From the NCBI GenBank assembly GCA_036503775.1, contig DASXWH010000065.1, positions 1 to 32,870 of the forward strand: a DNA stretch of 32,870 nt. The letters run 5' to 3'. Numbering within the stretch: the stretch's first letter is position 1; every line of letters begins with the position of its first letter. Source of the stretch: Ohtaekwangia sp036503775 (GTDB taxonomy: Bacteria; Bacteroidota; Bacteroidia; Cytophagales; Cyclobacteriaceae). The notes under the pieces are model-generated. The model ran no database searches. It saw only the letters and a list, made by a program, of their open reading frames with translations, and had not been told where the DNA came from. Below are positions 7,635-16,775 of the stretch, in pieces. Made by a program: the position numbers and the translations under genes.

Positions 7635-8125
7635 TATCTCCCACGATCAACGAAGTATACCAATGGCTTGAGGATGTTAAAGATCCCGAGATCCCGGTAT
7701 TATCATTGGTTGACCTTGGCGTAATTACACGTGTGATCGTGTCTGTTGATAAAGTCTTCATAGAGATGACTCCGACCTTTGTAGGGTGCCCTGCATTAGA
7801 CCTCATGAAGAATGAGGTGATGGAAGTTCTTCGCCAGAAAGGCATACCTCACGTGGAGGTGGAAATTAATTTTCGTGAGCCGTGGTCCAGCGATAAGATC
7901 ACCGAAAAAGGAAAGGCCGCTTTAAAAAAATTCGGACTGGCTCCCCCGCCATCCGGCAAACTTTTTTCCGATCTGGAAATCCTGCATGCTCTTGAACATA
8001 CCCCCTGCCCGCGGTGCCAGGGTACGCATACGGAACTCAAAAGCACATTTGGTCCCACGCTGTGCAGGTCTATACATTACTGCCGGGATTGTCAGGAATC
8101 ATTTGAACAATTCAAACCCGTCTGA
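7631..8125 (+). CDS. paaD: Phenylacetyl-CoA epoxidase accessory subunit PaaD (MIP18/DUF59 domain plus zinc ribbon)
   Basis: This is a 164-residue protein with a MIP18/DUF59 domain at about residues 5-80 (DVKDPEIPVLSLVDLGV, then TPTFVGCPA with the conserved Cys53) followed by a C-terminal zinc ribbon: CPRC at 126-129, Cys145 and CRDC at 151-154. This two-part layout and length are those of PaaD, the small subunit needed for phenylacetyl-CoA epoxidase activity and thought to act in iron or Fe-S cluster delivery, by analogy with SUF-associated DUF59 proteins. Its ATG overlaps the DinB-like stop (ATGA). The oddity is the position: it lies in the hemA unit about 12.5 kb upstream of paaABC rather than in the usual paaABCDE order. 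No PaaR-like site is seen upstream of this unit, so its regulation may differ from that of paaABC. Confidence 0.9.
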   Translation: MISPTINEVYQWLEDVKDPEIPVLSLVDLGVITRVIVSVDKVFIEMTPTFVGCPALDLMKNEVMEVLRQKGIPHVEVEINFREPWSSDKITEKGKAALKKFGLAPPPSGKLFSDLEILHALEHTPCPRCQGTHTELKSTFGPTLCRSIHYCRDCQESFEQFKPV

Positions 8126-8168
8126 CGTTAGCCGATAATTACCAATTGCTTGGAAAAACTTACTTATC

Positions 8169-8212
8169 TTACAAAGAAACCTGAAGCCCAATAACATTTC
8201 ATTTCTTTGTAA
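8169..8212. promoter_or_regulatory. 11-bp perfect inverted repeat upstream of the lipoprotein gene
   Basis: TTACAAAGAAA at 8169-8179 and its exact reverse complement TTTCTTTGTAA at 8202-8212 are separated by 22 nt, between paaD and the gene starting at 8243. They could be a hairpin in the leader or two opposed binding sites. There is no T-run after it, so it does not look like an intrinsic terminator. The right arm contains TTTCTTTG, one base from a TAnnTTTG -7 box. Confidence 0.45.
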
Positions 8213-8242
8213 CGTATTCAAATCGGAGCCCAAATAGTAGTT

Positions 8243-8845
8243 ATGAGAACGTTGCCTTGTGGAATTATACTTTTCCTTTGTTTTCTGTTATTCTGGAATT
8301 GCGGGGATAAAGCCAATGTGGCTCAGGAAACCACGTTTACTAAACAGGATTCCCTTACGGAACGATATCTGGGCCTGCAGGACAGCCTGCTGAAAGCCTG
8401 GAACATGATGATCCATGACGACAATGAAAAACTAACCACCATGCACAACCTGCTGCATGAGCTGATGGTTTCTAATCCGTTGCAGCGCGAAGAACTTCAT
8501 GCCTTTGAAGAACGATTAAATCAACTGGCCGCTTCCCGGTATACTCAAAAAACAATGGAGAATGCAGATGTTATTGAAGAATATGACTTTGCATCAAACT
8601 CCCTTGTCATTGAGTTAATCGCCTTTGCCGAATCGCAGACGGAGTTCAGTTACAATACCACGCTTCAAAAACTCACGGACGAAATCCGGATGGCAGACCA
8701 GCGTGTAAATAATTACAGAGCAGAGTATGATGCCGTGGTTGTTGAGTACAACACTTTCATCGAAAAAAACAAAGGTTATCTGAAGGAAATAGACCAGAGT
8801 AATTCATTTGAAAAGAAACCTCTTTTTCAAATGGTCTCTGAGTGA
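8243..8845 (+). CDS. Putative secreted lipoprotein, helical, function unknown
   Basis: This is a 200-residue protein. The N-terminus (basic MR, then hydrophobic IILFLCFLLFW) ends in Asn-Cys at residue 20 followed by GDK, compatible with a relaxed Bacteroidota lipobox, so the mature protein is probably a lipid-anchored envelope protein. The rest is rich in Glu, Gln, Leu and Asn with heptad-like spacing and is likely mostly alpha-helical or coiled-coil (for example residues 105-190); no enzymatic motif is seen. The ATG start fits the signal sequence. It is followed, with only three bases between, by the convergent stop of the PorU2-like gene. I do not recognise a named family. Confidence 0.7.
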   Translation: MRTLPCGIILFLCFLLFWNCGDKANVAQETTFTKQDSLTERYLGLQDSLLKAWNMMIHDDNEKLTTMHNLLHELMVSNPLQREELHAFEERLNQLAASRYTQKTMENADVIEEYDFASNSLVIELIAFAESQTEFSYNTTLQKLTDEIRMADQRVNNYRAEYDAVVVEYNTFIEKNKGYLKEIDQSNSFEKKPLFQMVSE

Positions 8846-8848
8846 TCA

Positions 8849-11800
8849 CTATCGTACGAGTACCAGCTTACCGTTTCGCATATATCGTTTACCACCTATG
8901 CTGGTAGAAAGCTTATACACATAAACCCCACCTGTCAGGGGATTTCCGTTTACAGTATAGGTGTTCCATTTGATGATGTTTGTTCCGGTATGAAATTCAA
9001 CATCTGATTGATTCAACGTAGTTACCGGTTTTCCATTTAAATCTATGATCTCTAAGCTGAATTCACTGGGCAGCTCATCGTTGCCAAGCATTATGGAAAA
9101 GTAAACATCACTACGCGTGGGATTGGGATAAGGGTCTGATATTTTAACAAGCTCTTCACCGCTCACCTGAAACGTTACTTCATACGATTCTATTCCGCTT
9201 GCATTGTTATCTGCATCTGCGCCTTCTACAAACAGGGTGTAAATGCCATCTTCAAGTTTTTCAGGAGTGAATTCAATTTCAAATTCAGACGTTTCTGTGG
9301 CCGGAGACCATTGAATCTCATTGCCTGTTAAATCGATCAGTGTGGGCTCACAATCTTCCACAGCACAGGGATAGGTGAGGAAAATCCGCATGCCTTCTGT
9401 AGTGGTCTTTCGTACTTTTTTATTTTCGTCCCACACCTTTACACGGATCATCGGTGTAGACGAAACATAATCTCCGTTAACCACATACCGGTCGTCTATG
9501 CTCACATCCAGCACGGGCCTGAAAATATCGTGCTGCACATCGAGGTAATTACTCAGTAACAACACGTTGTTATCAAAGTACTGTTCGGATAATACGCGTG
9601 GATTGACGAAGACATTGATATCATTCAATCCCCTTTTCTGATGTGTATCCACAGCATAGGTGAATAATGTAGTATCGCCCGGAAGCGGACTTTTTATCTT
9701 TATGGATTGGGGATACGATGACCGCTGCAGCTGATTAAAGGTTTCAAATTTCACCGTTATGGAATCCGTAAATACTTTATCACTGATATTGATGAATCCA
9801 TAGTTGCCTTTCCACACGTCACCTTCCTGAACGGTTTGTGTTTCACGCGGACCATCATAGATGAGCACTCCCTCGGGTACAGGGGTGTACAGTACCAGCC
9901 ATTTTTCAAGCTGGGCCGGAGTGAGGTTCACGTTATCTTCTGTGTGATACACTACCCTGAGATAGGGATATTGTGTCGCTGAAATTCCGGATAACGCCTG
10001 GTCAGTTGTAATACCATCCAGTAATAGCTCCTCTTCACCATTCAGGCCTATTCCGATTAAATCAAAACTTAATTGATCTGAAGGTTCAGGCAGTTCATGT
10101 CTGACGACAAAAGAATCCCATGATTGCGCTGGCCCGATCAGCGTTGACGACATCGAGCCAAATGTGTACCCACCAGTGATGGTTTTCTTTACATCAAGTG
10201 GTTGTAGAGAAACAGGAGATCCAGAAGCTTTAAAAATCTTTGCGCTGCCGGGAGTAAGTCCCTTCCGTCCGAATATCACAACCGGTTCACCCGGAAGCAG
10301 ATTATCAATCTGTGTGACGGAAATTCCAAGCTCACCTAGTTTTACCTTAGCTGCAACAGGCCAGTTGGCATATGCGGCATCTCCGATGCTGTACATCACC
10401 ACAGAATCACCGGAAGGAACATTATTGACATAGGCTATAAGATCATCACCATTCCCGGTAACCATTTGAGTATAGACAAAGTTGTTGATGACCCAAGGGA
10501 TACGTCCGCAGCCGCGGCCACCACTGTTATACCATTTAAAAGGAATGGCCATATAAGGTGAGGCTGAATGCCTGTCAAATGCGATCAGGCTTATGGAGTT
10601 ATCACGGCATGCTTTATCCGAAAGGTTGTATTCAAAACCTGCGATCTTAACACTTACATCCTTGTTCGTTAAGGGATGATCGCTTCCATAGGTTATAATA
10701 TCCACGGATGTTATTGTCTCTCTGAATTGAAATTTTCTCTGCGAAGCATCAGCCAGTAATCCATCTTCATTGTTCTCCAGGTATTGTGGAAAATGAACCT
10801 GTGCCCATCCCTCGGGGCCATTGTCGATATACGTAAATGAACTTAACGTCCAGGTTTCATTTTCACCCGGAAGCGGATCTTTCAATTTGGTACGCCAGTA
10901 GTATGCCAATGTATCCTGCCCCAGGAGCGTAAAAGGTTGACGCGCCAGTATTTCTCCGGTTACCGTAAAGATCTTTTTATACTGACTATCAAAAGTATGT
11001 ACGGTGTCAACTTCTAAAAGAAACTCACGGGTTGAAGAAAAAATATCCGTTGCCTGAAAAGAAAGTGTAACGTCTGTTGAATTGACAATACTGAATGGTG
11101 CCGGGTAAAGATTTTTCGTGCCATTGGAAGGAATAAGTAAATCCAGTAAGGCTGTATTGTTTGTTTCACTTAATTCATTGATAACATTGTCGGGATCAAG
11201 GGTTATCTCGAAACGGTTATTCCCTGCATTGTTTTCTCTCCCCTTGCGGATTACAAAAATCAGGGTATCACTATACATCACCGATGGATACAGTGAATCA
11301 TACACAATCATAGAATTGTCATTCAGATAACGTTTAACCTGAATCTGAAGGGTATCAGGTCTGGCCTGACCAAAATTTCTGACGATTAATTTCAGTGCCA
11401 CAGAATCACTTAATGCCGACACGGCTTCCTCACTAAACGATTCAATGGAAACATTCTCGTTGTTGATCTCCAGATCAGATCTGGATGCACCAAACAAGGA
11501 GACAGCAGGATCACCCAGTAAAAGCATCTGCTGCACCTGTGTGATATTCATCACATTGACCGTAGCCGACTGCATGTATCGCCTCACAGTTTCTTTCATT
11601 ACATCACCAACACCTTTTGCAATGAATGAAGAATCGTTGTAGGCTACCCGGTAAAAATTTTCTGCATAGGCACGGATGGTTCCTTCAAAAGCATAAGCCG
11701 TATGCGCAATGAATCCGGCCGCGCCTTTTTTACCGGTCAGTACCCAGTCTTCACCAAAGAGAAAGTCATTCAGAAAAAACGAACCAACGCTACAACCATT

Positions 11801-13753
11801 GATAAGAAATATGGGATACTTTCCCTCATTGTCATACCCCAGCACCGGATTTGAAACTTTACCGATATCAAAATCAAGGGAAGTAGCTGATGAATGTCCA
11901 AAGAACGTTACCAGTCCAAGCCCTTTATTGATCTCTTCAGCAACATTGATTAATTCCACGTTAAAGGACTGCTTGGCCACGGACGATACATGTGCTCCGA
12001 GGTAATAGTCTCTGGCAATATCTCCCAGATATGAAAGATGTGATTTAAATCGTTCGGGTTCACCGGCTTCAATACCTCCACTGATATGAAGGATGTTTTT
12101 CTTCTCCAGATCGTCAAATGATCTGGCTTCCTTTTCTTTTACTTTTTCCAGGTATACGGCAACATCGCTCGCTTTTGATGCCGGTATTCTCCCCGTGGGT
12201 ACTGCAGGCTCATACGTTGTTGATCCGCCAAGCCCTGCTGAAAATAAAATATCAGACCCGGGTGTTCCTGCCGTAGGCACCAGATCTTTATAGACGGGAA
12301 ATAAATGCGGTGATCGATGATAACCATAGCCAACATCAAGGCCTTTCCCGATTAAAAAAAGATAACGAGGCGCCTTGATGCCCGCCATGTATTGCATTAA
12401 CCGATAAATGGCAAGGGGTGTTGTCTCCCCGGAAGTGAACTGATCATAGAGTTGTGCTACATTCAGTACCAGCGTATCAAAACCTCCACCCACAGCAGAA
12501 GCTCTGTATTCGGCATACGCTTTTACCGGATCTGAGTAACCTGAAGCCGGCTGGCGAAGCAAAGGGTGACTTATAATAACATAATCATTACCGGATGGAA
12601 TTATCTGGCGAAACGAAACCGGCCTGATGGCAGGAACGGTAAAAAGATTAGTGGCAAGTATTTTCCGGTCATCACCTGCTGGTACAACGGCATTAAGTGT
12701 TGATGTTGTCGTAGTACCTATTCGTTTCAGATTTGAAGGATCAGAAATATCAAACAGGGTTACTCCGGCCGGAGCGTTCGATACTTCGATATACGATTTA
12801 TCAACAGCATCCGGCAACGAAAATATTTTTTCATTGCTACTGGCCATACTAAATCCCTGTGGGTAACGCAGACGGAACGCTGAAACGCTGATGTAACTGA
12901 ATGGTGTTGTCGTAACGAGGGACTGAACCCGGATCGGCATTGTTCCATCACTCCCGATATCGCTCCACAACAATGGAAGATGTAAAGTAGTAAATGAAAA
13001 TGCACCAATGTCAACCGTTGCTACCAGGCGCATACCAGCACCAACATATACATCCGCCCGATGAGGAACACGATTTCGTCCAAGGATGGTTATCTCAAGC
13101 GTTGGAGCGGGACCTGAAGTAACTGTGTTTGTTATTCCGGAAATGGAATAGTTGATTGTTTGCCCCGTGTGAGCCCAGGTACCACTCCATCCTTCGCCCA
13201 GATCAAACCACGACTGTTGTACCTGAATATCATAGTCCGTTCCGGTTGCATATTCATTATGCAGAACGGTGAGTTTATCATCATAATGATAAGGTTCTGC
13301 AGACTGACCTGAATTGTTCTCCGTGATAAGCGGCATTCGCTTCCCTGCAATAGCACCATAGGTAAGAAAGTATGCTGTTGTGTCGCTGTACAGATTGTGG
13401 TACTTATGAGGTTGCAGTGATGAAGGACGATAAAGGAGTGAGTCTAAGGTGCCATCATTACGCAAACCATAGAATTCAATAAAGTCGGCTGGGTCAAAAA
13501 TATGATCACCTTCACCTTCAACATGTATAGCCTGTTCTACACCACGATGGAAAATCTGAATCGTAACAGGATCAACTGAAGAAGCCGGGAAACCAGCTGC
13601 AACAAGGGCTGAATAATCGAGTCGGTAAATACCGTTTTTGGCAATTGGAATTTTGAAGTAAGACTGGCTGAAATTGATCCATTCATTACCAACCTGGGCA
13701 AAGGTTGCTGAAGCAATAAAAAAGACACCTAAAAACGCTGCAAACTTCTTCAT
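8849..13753 (-). CDS. porU2: C25-family (gingipain-like) cysteine peptidase, PorU2-like, with T9SS sorting domain
   Basis: This is a 1634-residue secreted protein (numbering below counts from the TTG one codon upstream). A signal peptide (MKKFAAFLGVFFIASATFAQ) is followed by beta-rich N-terminal domains, a C25 peptidase domain at about 390-755 with the catalytic pair in VTFFGHSSATS (His621) and FLINGCSVGSFF (Cys655), and the family-typical LLLGDPAVSLFG near 746. A CARDB-like beta-sandwich follows at about 775-875 (ending in INELSETNNTA), then several beta domains, and finally a type A T9SS sorting domain from about 1555 (SDPYPNPTRSDVYFS, ending in RNGKLVLVR). PorU is the T9SS sortase that cleaves sorting domains and attaches cargo to A-LPS at the cell surface; longer versions with their own sorting domain are called PorU2. 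The true start is ATG at 13753. A -7 box lies eight bases upstream of it. Sortase function is inferred. Confidence 0.8.
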   Translation of the reverse strand: MKKFAAFLGVFFIASATFAQVGNEWINFSQSYFKIPIAKNGIYRLDYSALVAAGFPASSVDPVTIQIFHRGVEQAIHVEGEGDHIFDPADFIEFYGLRNDGTLDSLLYRPSSLQPHKYHNLYSDTTAYFLTYGAIAGKRMPLITENNSGQSAEPYHYDDKLTVLHNEYATGTDYDIQVQQSWFDLGEGWSGTWAHTGQTINYSISGITNTVTSGPAPTLEITILGRNRVPHRADVYVGAGMRLVATVDIGAFSFTTLHLPLLWSDIGSDGTMPIRVQSLVTTTPFSYISVSAFRLRYPQGFSMASSNEKIFSLPDAVDKSYIEVSNAPAGVTLFDISDPSNLKRIGTTTTSTLNAVVPAGDDRKILATNLFTVPAIRPVSFRQIIPSGNDYVIISHPLLRQPASGYSDPVKAYAEYRASAVGGGFDTLVLNVAQLYDQFTSGETTPLAIYRLMQYMAGIKAPRYLFLIGKGLDVGYGYHRSPHLFPVYKDLVPTAGTPGSDILFSAGLGGSTTYEPAVPTGRIPASKASDVAVYLEKVKEKEARSFDDLEKKNILHISGGIEAGEPERFKSHLSYLGDIARDYYLGAHVSSVAKQSFNVELINVAEEINKGLGLVTFFGHSSATSLDFDIGKVSNPVLGYDNEGKYPIFLINGCSVGSFFLNDFLFGEDWVLTGKKGAAGFIAHTAYAFEGTIRAYAENFYRVAYNDSSFIAKGVGDVMKETVRRYMQSATVNVMNITQVQQMLLLGDPAVSLFGASRSDLEINNENVSIESFSEEAVSALSDSVALKLIVRNFGQARPDTLQIQVKRYLNDNSMIVYDSLYPSVMYSDTLIFVIRKGRENNAGNNRFEITLDPDNVINELSETNNTALLDLLIPSNGTKNLYPAPFSIVNSTDVTLSFQATDIFSSTREFLLEVDTVHTFDSQYKKIFTVTGEILARQPFTLLGQDTLAYYWRTKLKDPLPGENETWTLSSFTYIDNGPEGWAQVHFPQYLENNEDGLLADASQRKFQFRETITSVDIITYGSDHPLTNKDVSVKIAGFEYNLSDKACRDNSISLIAFDRHSASPYMAIPFKWYNSGGRGCGRIPWVINNFVYTQMVTGNGDDLIAYVNNVPSGDSVVMYSIGDAAYANWPVAAKVKLGELGISVTQIDNLLPGEPVVIFGRKGLTPGSAKIFKASGSPVSLQPLDVKKTITGGYTFGSMSSTLIGPAQSWDSFVVRHELPEPSDQLSFDLIGIGLNGEEELLLDGITTDQALSGISATQYPYLRVVYHTEDNVNLTPAQLEKWLVLYTPVPEGVLIYDGPRETQTVQEGDVWKGNYGFINISDKVFTDSITVKFETFNQLQRSSYPQSIKIKSPLPGDTTLFTYAVDTHQKRGLNDINVFVNPRVLSEQYFDNNVLLLSNYLDVQHDIFRPVLDVSIDDRYVVNGDYVSSTPMIRVKVWDENKKVRKTTTEGMRIFLTYPCAVEDCEPTLIDLTGNEIQWSPATETSEFEIEFTPEKLEDGIYTLFVEGADADNNASGIESYEVTFQVSGEELVKISDPYPNPTRSDVYFSIMLGNDELPSEFSLEIIDLNGKPVTTLNQSDVEFHTGTNIIKWNTYTVNGNPLTGGVYVYKLSTSIGGKRYMRNGKLVLVR

Positions 13754-13761
13754 CAATCAGG

Positions 13762-13769
13762 CAAAATTA
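13762..13769 (-). promoter_or_regulatory. Putative -7 box of the PorU2-like gene
   Basis: Read on the minus strand this is TAATTTTG, a full match to TAnnTTTG, ending eight bases before the ATG at 13753. No convincing -33 element was picked out. The transcript would be leaderless or nearly so. Confidence 0.42.
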
Positions 13770-13946
13770 GCCATACCACACCGTAAATCATCGGTTCATA
13801 CACCCTGTCTACCTAAGGTAAATCGCTTATTTCAAGCTGTTTTGTAAATAAATACAAGCATTGGAAAAAAATATTTTTAAGGCTATAAAATTTTGATTTT
13901 CAATGATATACATGTCAAAAAGTAGGTGTTAAAAAGTTAGATATAA

Positions 13947-13960
13947 GCCAAGTACTTGGC
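13947..13960. promoter_or_regulatory. Perfect 14-bp palindrome, candidate PadR operator
   Basis: GCCAAGTACTTGGC is its own reverse complement. It sits 54 bp before the padR ATG in the 261-bp divergent region between the PorU2-like gene and padR. It is nested inside a wider pair, ATAAG at 13943-13947 and CTTAT at 13972-13976, and AGTACTT recurs at 13968-13974. PadR regulators commonly bind dyads in their own promoters, so autoregulation is the simplest reading. Confidence 0.5.
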
Positions 13961-14014
13961 CATACATAGTACTTATCCGTATATAGCACCAAGATCGAAC
14001 TTAAAACGGGATGT

Positions 14015-14350
14015 ATGAACCTTGAAAACACGCAAGTACAGATGAGAAAGGGAATCCTGGAATACTGCATCCTTCACATCATTTCACGAGGCGAAGTATA
14101 CGCATCCGACATGCTGGATGAGCTTACGGCAGCGAAGATTATTGTGGTGGAAGGAACGCTTTATCCACTTCTTACCCGCTTGAAAAATGCGGGGCTATTG
14201 GAATACAAATGGATCGAATCCAAATCCGGTCCGCCCAGGAAATATTATAAACTTACCGATCGCGGTAGCAAGTTTCTGGGGAAACTAACGGAAACCTGGG
14301 ATGAACTCGTACATTCCACTCAAATGATAACCACAAAATCTAACGTCTAA
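14015..14350 (+). CDS. PadR-family transcriptional regulator
   Basis: This 111-residue winged-helix protein has the normal size of a PadR-s2 type regulator. The sequence runs from MRKGILEYCILHIISRGEVYASDMLDEL (first helices, about 10-37) through VEGTLYPLLTRLKNAGLLEYKW (recognition helix and wing, about 50-71) to SKSGPPRKYYKLTDRG, which is the family signature. It is followed after 20 nt by the PspC/GIN membrane protein gene, a pairing common in Bacteroidota, so it probably represses that gene and itself in response to an unknown signal. The last three codons and the stop are made of copies of the short repeat TCTAACG found in the spacer, so the C-terminal residues SNV may be an artefact of repeat insertion. 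Confidence 0.9.
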   Translation: MNLENTQVQMRKGILEYCILHIISRGEVYASDMLDELTAAKIIVVEGTLYPLLTRLKNAGLLEYKWIESKSGPPRKYYKLTDRGSKFLGKLTETWDELVHSTQMITTKSNV

Positions 14351-14365
14351 CACTCACGTCTAACG
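14339..14365. repeat. Short tandem repeat at the padR/pspC junction, unit TCTAACG
   Basis: There are four adjacent units with lengths 7, 7, 6 and 7: TCTAACG, TCTAACA, CTCACG and TCTAACG. The array spans the last codons and stop of padR and ends five bases before the ATG of the next gene. It is one of several short phased spacers in this window. Confidence 0.65.
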
Positions 14366-14370
14366 CCAAT

Positions 14371-16746
14371 ATGAAAAAGAATATCAGCATTAACATCAGT
14401 GGCATCATCTTTCATATCGAAGAGGATGGTTACGAGAATCTGCGGAAGTATCTCGATTCCATTACCAAGTATTTCTCTTCCTTTGAAGACAGCAGTGAGA
14501 TCATGGCCGACATTGAAAGCCGGATTGCCGAGATCTTCTTATCCAAGCTTAATGAAGGCAAGCAGGTAATCACTGCAGAAGATGTCACCTCCTTAATTTC
14601 TACTATGGGTAGCGTGAGTGACTTCAAGGCTGTAGAAGAGCAGGAGTTTACACAAACTGAACCTCCCCGCGAAAAAGCACAACAGGAAAGCAATACCTAT
14701 TCTTCATCAGATACCAAAAACAAAACGTACTCAGCTCCCCGTCAATTGATGCGTGATCAACAGCGCAAGATTCTCGGTGGTGTCTGTACAGGGATCGCCA
14801 ACTACTTTAACATTGATGCTGTCTGGGTGAGACTCTTGTTTGCAGTTCTCGCTTTTGCTTACGGGATTACCGTAATCGTATATGTGGTCATGTGGATTGT
14901 TGTTCCCGGATCATATACCCTGGAAGAACCTCAGGTCGACAAGAAAATGTTCCGGGATCCGGAACGGAAAGTATTGGGCGGTGTCTGTGGTGGAGTAGCT
15001 TCCTTTTTGGGAATTGACATCGTCATTGTACGGGTGCTCTTCATTGTGTTCACTGTAACGGCCGGAGTTGGATTGTTAGTCTACATCGTTCTCTGGATAG
15101 CCCTTCCGGAAGCCAGAAGCCTTACCGATCGTATTCAAATGCAGGGCGAACCGGTGACGCTCTCCAACATTGAGTCGAACATAAAAAAAAACCTGAACGT
15201 TGATCAGGAAAAGGAGGAGTCTGCGCTTACCAAGATCCTGCTTTTTCCCTTCCGGTTAATTGGTCTGCTGTTGCAGGGGCTAGGAAAAATAATCGGTCCG
15301 CTGGTAGAAGTACTCCGTGTTGCCATCGGAATTTTTGTGTCCCTCCTGGGAATGACCATGTTGTTTGCCGTGCTGGTCTGCGGAGGAATTCTGGTGGGAT
15401 TATTTTCAGCTGGTGCATGGACTGAGCTTTCAGACATCAGCTTTCCGGCTCAGATGTTCACGGAAAGTTTTCCGGGGTGGATAGCGGTAGCGGCTTTTGT
15501 AGGTGCTATCATACCCGCCATTTTCATTGTACTGCTGGGTGTTTCCATCATTGCTAAAAAGATCATATTCGCACCCGCTGTGGGTTGGGCATTATTTGTC
15601 ATGTTCTTCGCGAGTGCTGCCATGCTGAGCATCGGTATTCCTAAAATTATATATGCCTTTAAGGAAGATGGTTCATATAAAGTTGAAACCGTCTATACGC
15701 CCGTGGGAAAAACCCTGGTGTTGAAGATGAATGAAATCGGCATGGATGATTACCATGGTGTTGACCTCACCATACGAGGCTATGACGAAAAGGAAATAAA
15801 GCTTGTACAGGAATTCAAAGCACAGGGTAGTTCGCGTCAGAAGGCCATTGAGAATGCCCAGATGGTAACGTATCATGTCGATGTGAAAGATTCCGTGTTC
15901 ACGTTCGACTCCAATCTGCACTTCAATGAAGGGGCCAAATTCCGGGCTCAGCGGCTGGATATGACTCTCTATGTTCCTTATGATTATCAGTTCACCATGA
16001 CAGAAGATGTGAGCCGTTTCATTACGCAATATGTCGATCACAACTACCTCGATGATCATAACTGGCGTATGACACCCAAAGGAATGGATTGCCTCAGTTG
16101 CCCGGTAGCATACGGTGATCCGGAAACAGCTGAAACCACTTCGGAAGCGTTCAGCTTATCAGACTTCGATGAAGTTGAAGTGAGTGGCATCTACTACATC
16201 CGCCTTACCAAGGGAACTGATTACTCCGTTGAGCTCATCGGTTCCGAACACGAAAAGGAGAAGTATAAGATCACACGCGAAGGAAGCACACTGATTATTG
16301 ACTATAGCGACCATGGAAATTTCAGCTGGGGAAAAGATTTTCTGGAGTCACATGAAATCCAGATAAATATAACCATGCCCGAACTTGAACGTTTAGAAGC
16401 AAAAGGTGCCGGGAAAATAAATTTCGAGGATTTTACCAGTCCGGATATCGAAATTGAATTGCTGGGTGCCATGAAAGCACGAGGTGATATTCAATCTAAA
16501 AATGTAACGGTAAACCTCAGCGGAGCGTCTGAGCTGGAGTTGAATGGAACAGCCGCTACACTGGAAGCTACAGTACAGGGTGCCTCTTCGTTGCTGGCGG
16601 ATGACTTTGAAGTACGTGATGCCACCGTGGAAGTAAACGGTGCTTCTTCTGCTAAAGTCAATGTAACCGGAACGCTGGAAATGCAGGAGGGTATCGCCAG
16701 CGACATTGATTACCGTGGAAATCCGAAAGTCATAAAACGGGATTAA
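14371..16746 (+). CDS. PspC-domain membrane protein with C-terminal GIN (DUF2807) domain
   Basis: This is a 791-residue inner-membrane protein. The N-terminal 90 residues form a soluble region (SINISGIIFHIEEDGYENL). Two PspC domains follow, at about 125-180 and 192-248, each opening with an R-K-[IV]-LGGV-C motif and ending in a hydrophobic helix (VIVYVVMWIVVPG; LLVYIVLWIALPE). Three or more further membrane segments lie at about 310-425. The periplasmic or external C-terminal part (about 595-790) is a GIN/DUF2807 beta-helix-like domain with FSLSDFDEVEVSGIYYIRL and repeated LSGASELEL/VNGASSAKV units. PspC domains are linked to envelope stress responses; GIN domains have no proven function. It is downstream of, and probably controlled by, the PadR regulator. 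The architecture is standard for Bacteroidota. Confidence 0.88.
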   Translation: MKKNISINISGIIFHIEEDGYENLRKYLDSITKYFSSFEDSSEIMADIESRIAEIFLSKLNEGKQVITAEDVTSLISTMGSVSDFKAVEEQEFTQTEPPREKAQQESNTYSSSDTKNKTYSAPRQLMRDQQRKILGGVCTGIANYFNIDAVWVRLLFAVLAFAYGITVIVYVVMWIVVPGSYTLEEPQVDKKMFRDPERKVLGGVCGGVASFLGIDIVIVRVLFIVFTVTAGVGLLVYIVLWIALPEARSLTDRIQMQGEPVTLSNIESNIKKNLNVDQEKEESALTKILLFPFRLIGLLLQGLGKIIGPLVEVLRVAIGIFVSLLGMTMLFAVLVCGGILVGLFSAGAWTELSDISFPAQMFTESFPGWIAVAAFVGAIIPAIFIVLLGVSIIAKKIIFAPAVGWALFVMFFASAAMLSIGIPKIIYAFKEDGSYKVETVYTPVGKTLVLKMNEIGMDDYHGVDLTIRGYDEKEIKLVQEFKAQGSSRQKAIENAQMVTYHVDVKDSVFTFDSNLHFNEGAKFRAQRLDMTLYVPYDYQFTMTEDVSRFITQYVDHNYLDDHNWRMTPKGMDCLSCPVAYGDPETAETTSEAFSLSDFDEVEVSGIYYIRLTKGTDYSVELIGSEHEKEKYKITREGSTLIIDYSDHGNFSWGKDFLESHEIQINITMPELERLEAKGAGKINFEDFTSPDIEIELLGAMKARGDIQSKNVTVNLSGASELELNGTAATLEATVQGASSLLADDFEVRDATVEVNGASSAKVNVTGTLEMQEGIASDIDYRGNPKVIKRD

Positions 16747-16775
16747 GTACAGTTGCGGAAATAAATAAAACCAAT

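Noticed and set aside
15673..16059. A 128-residue minus-strand ORF within the PspC/GIN gene
   Set aside because: It is fully covered by the well-supported plus-strand gene, and its translation has no family features.
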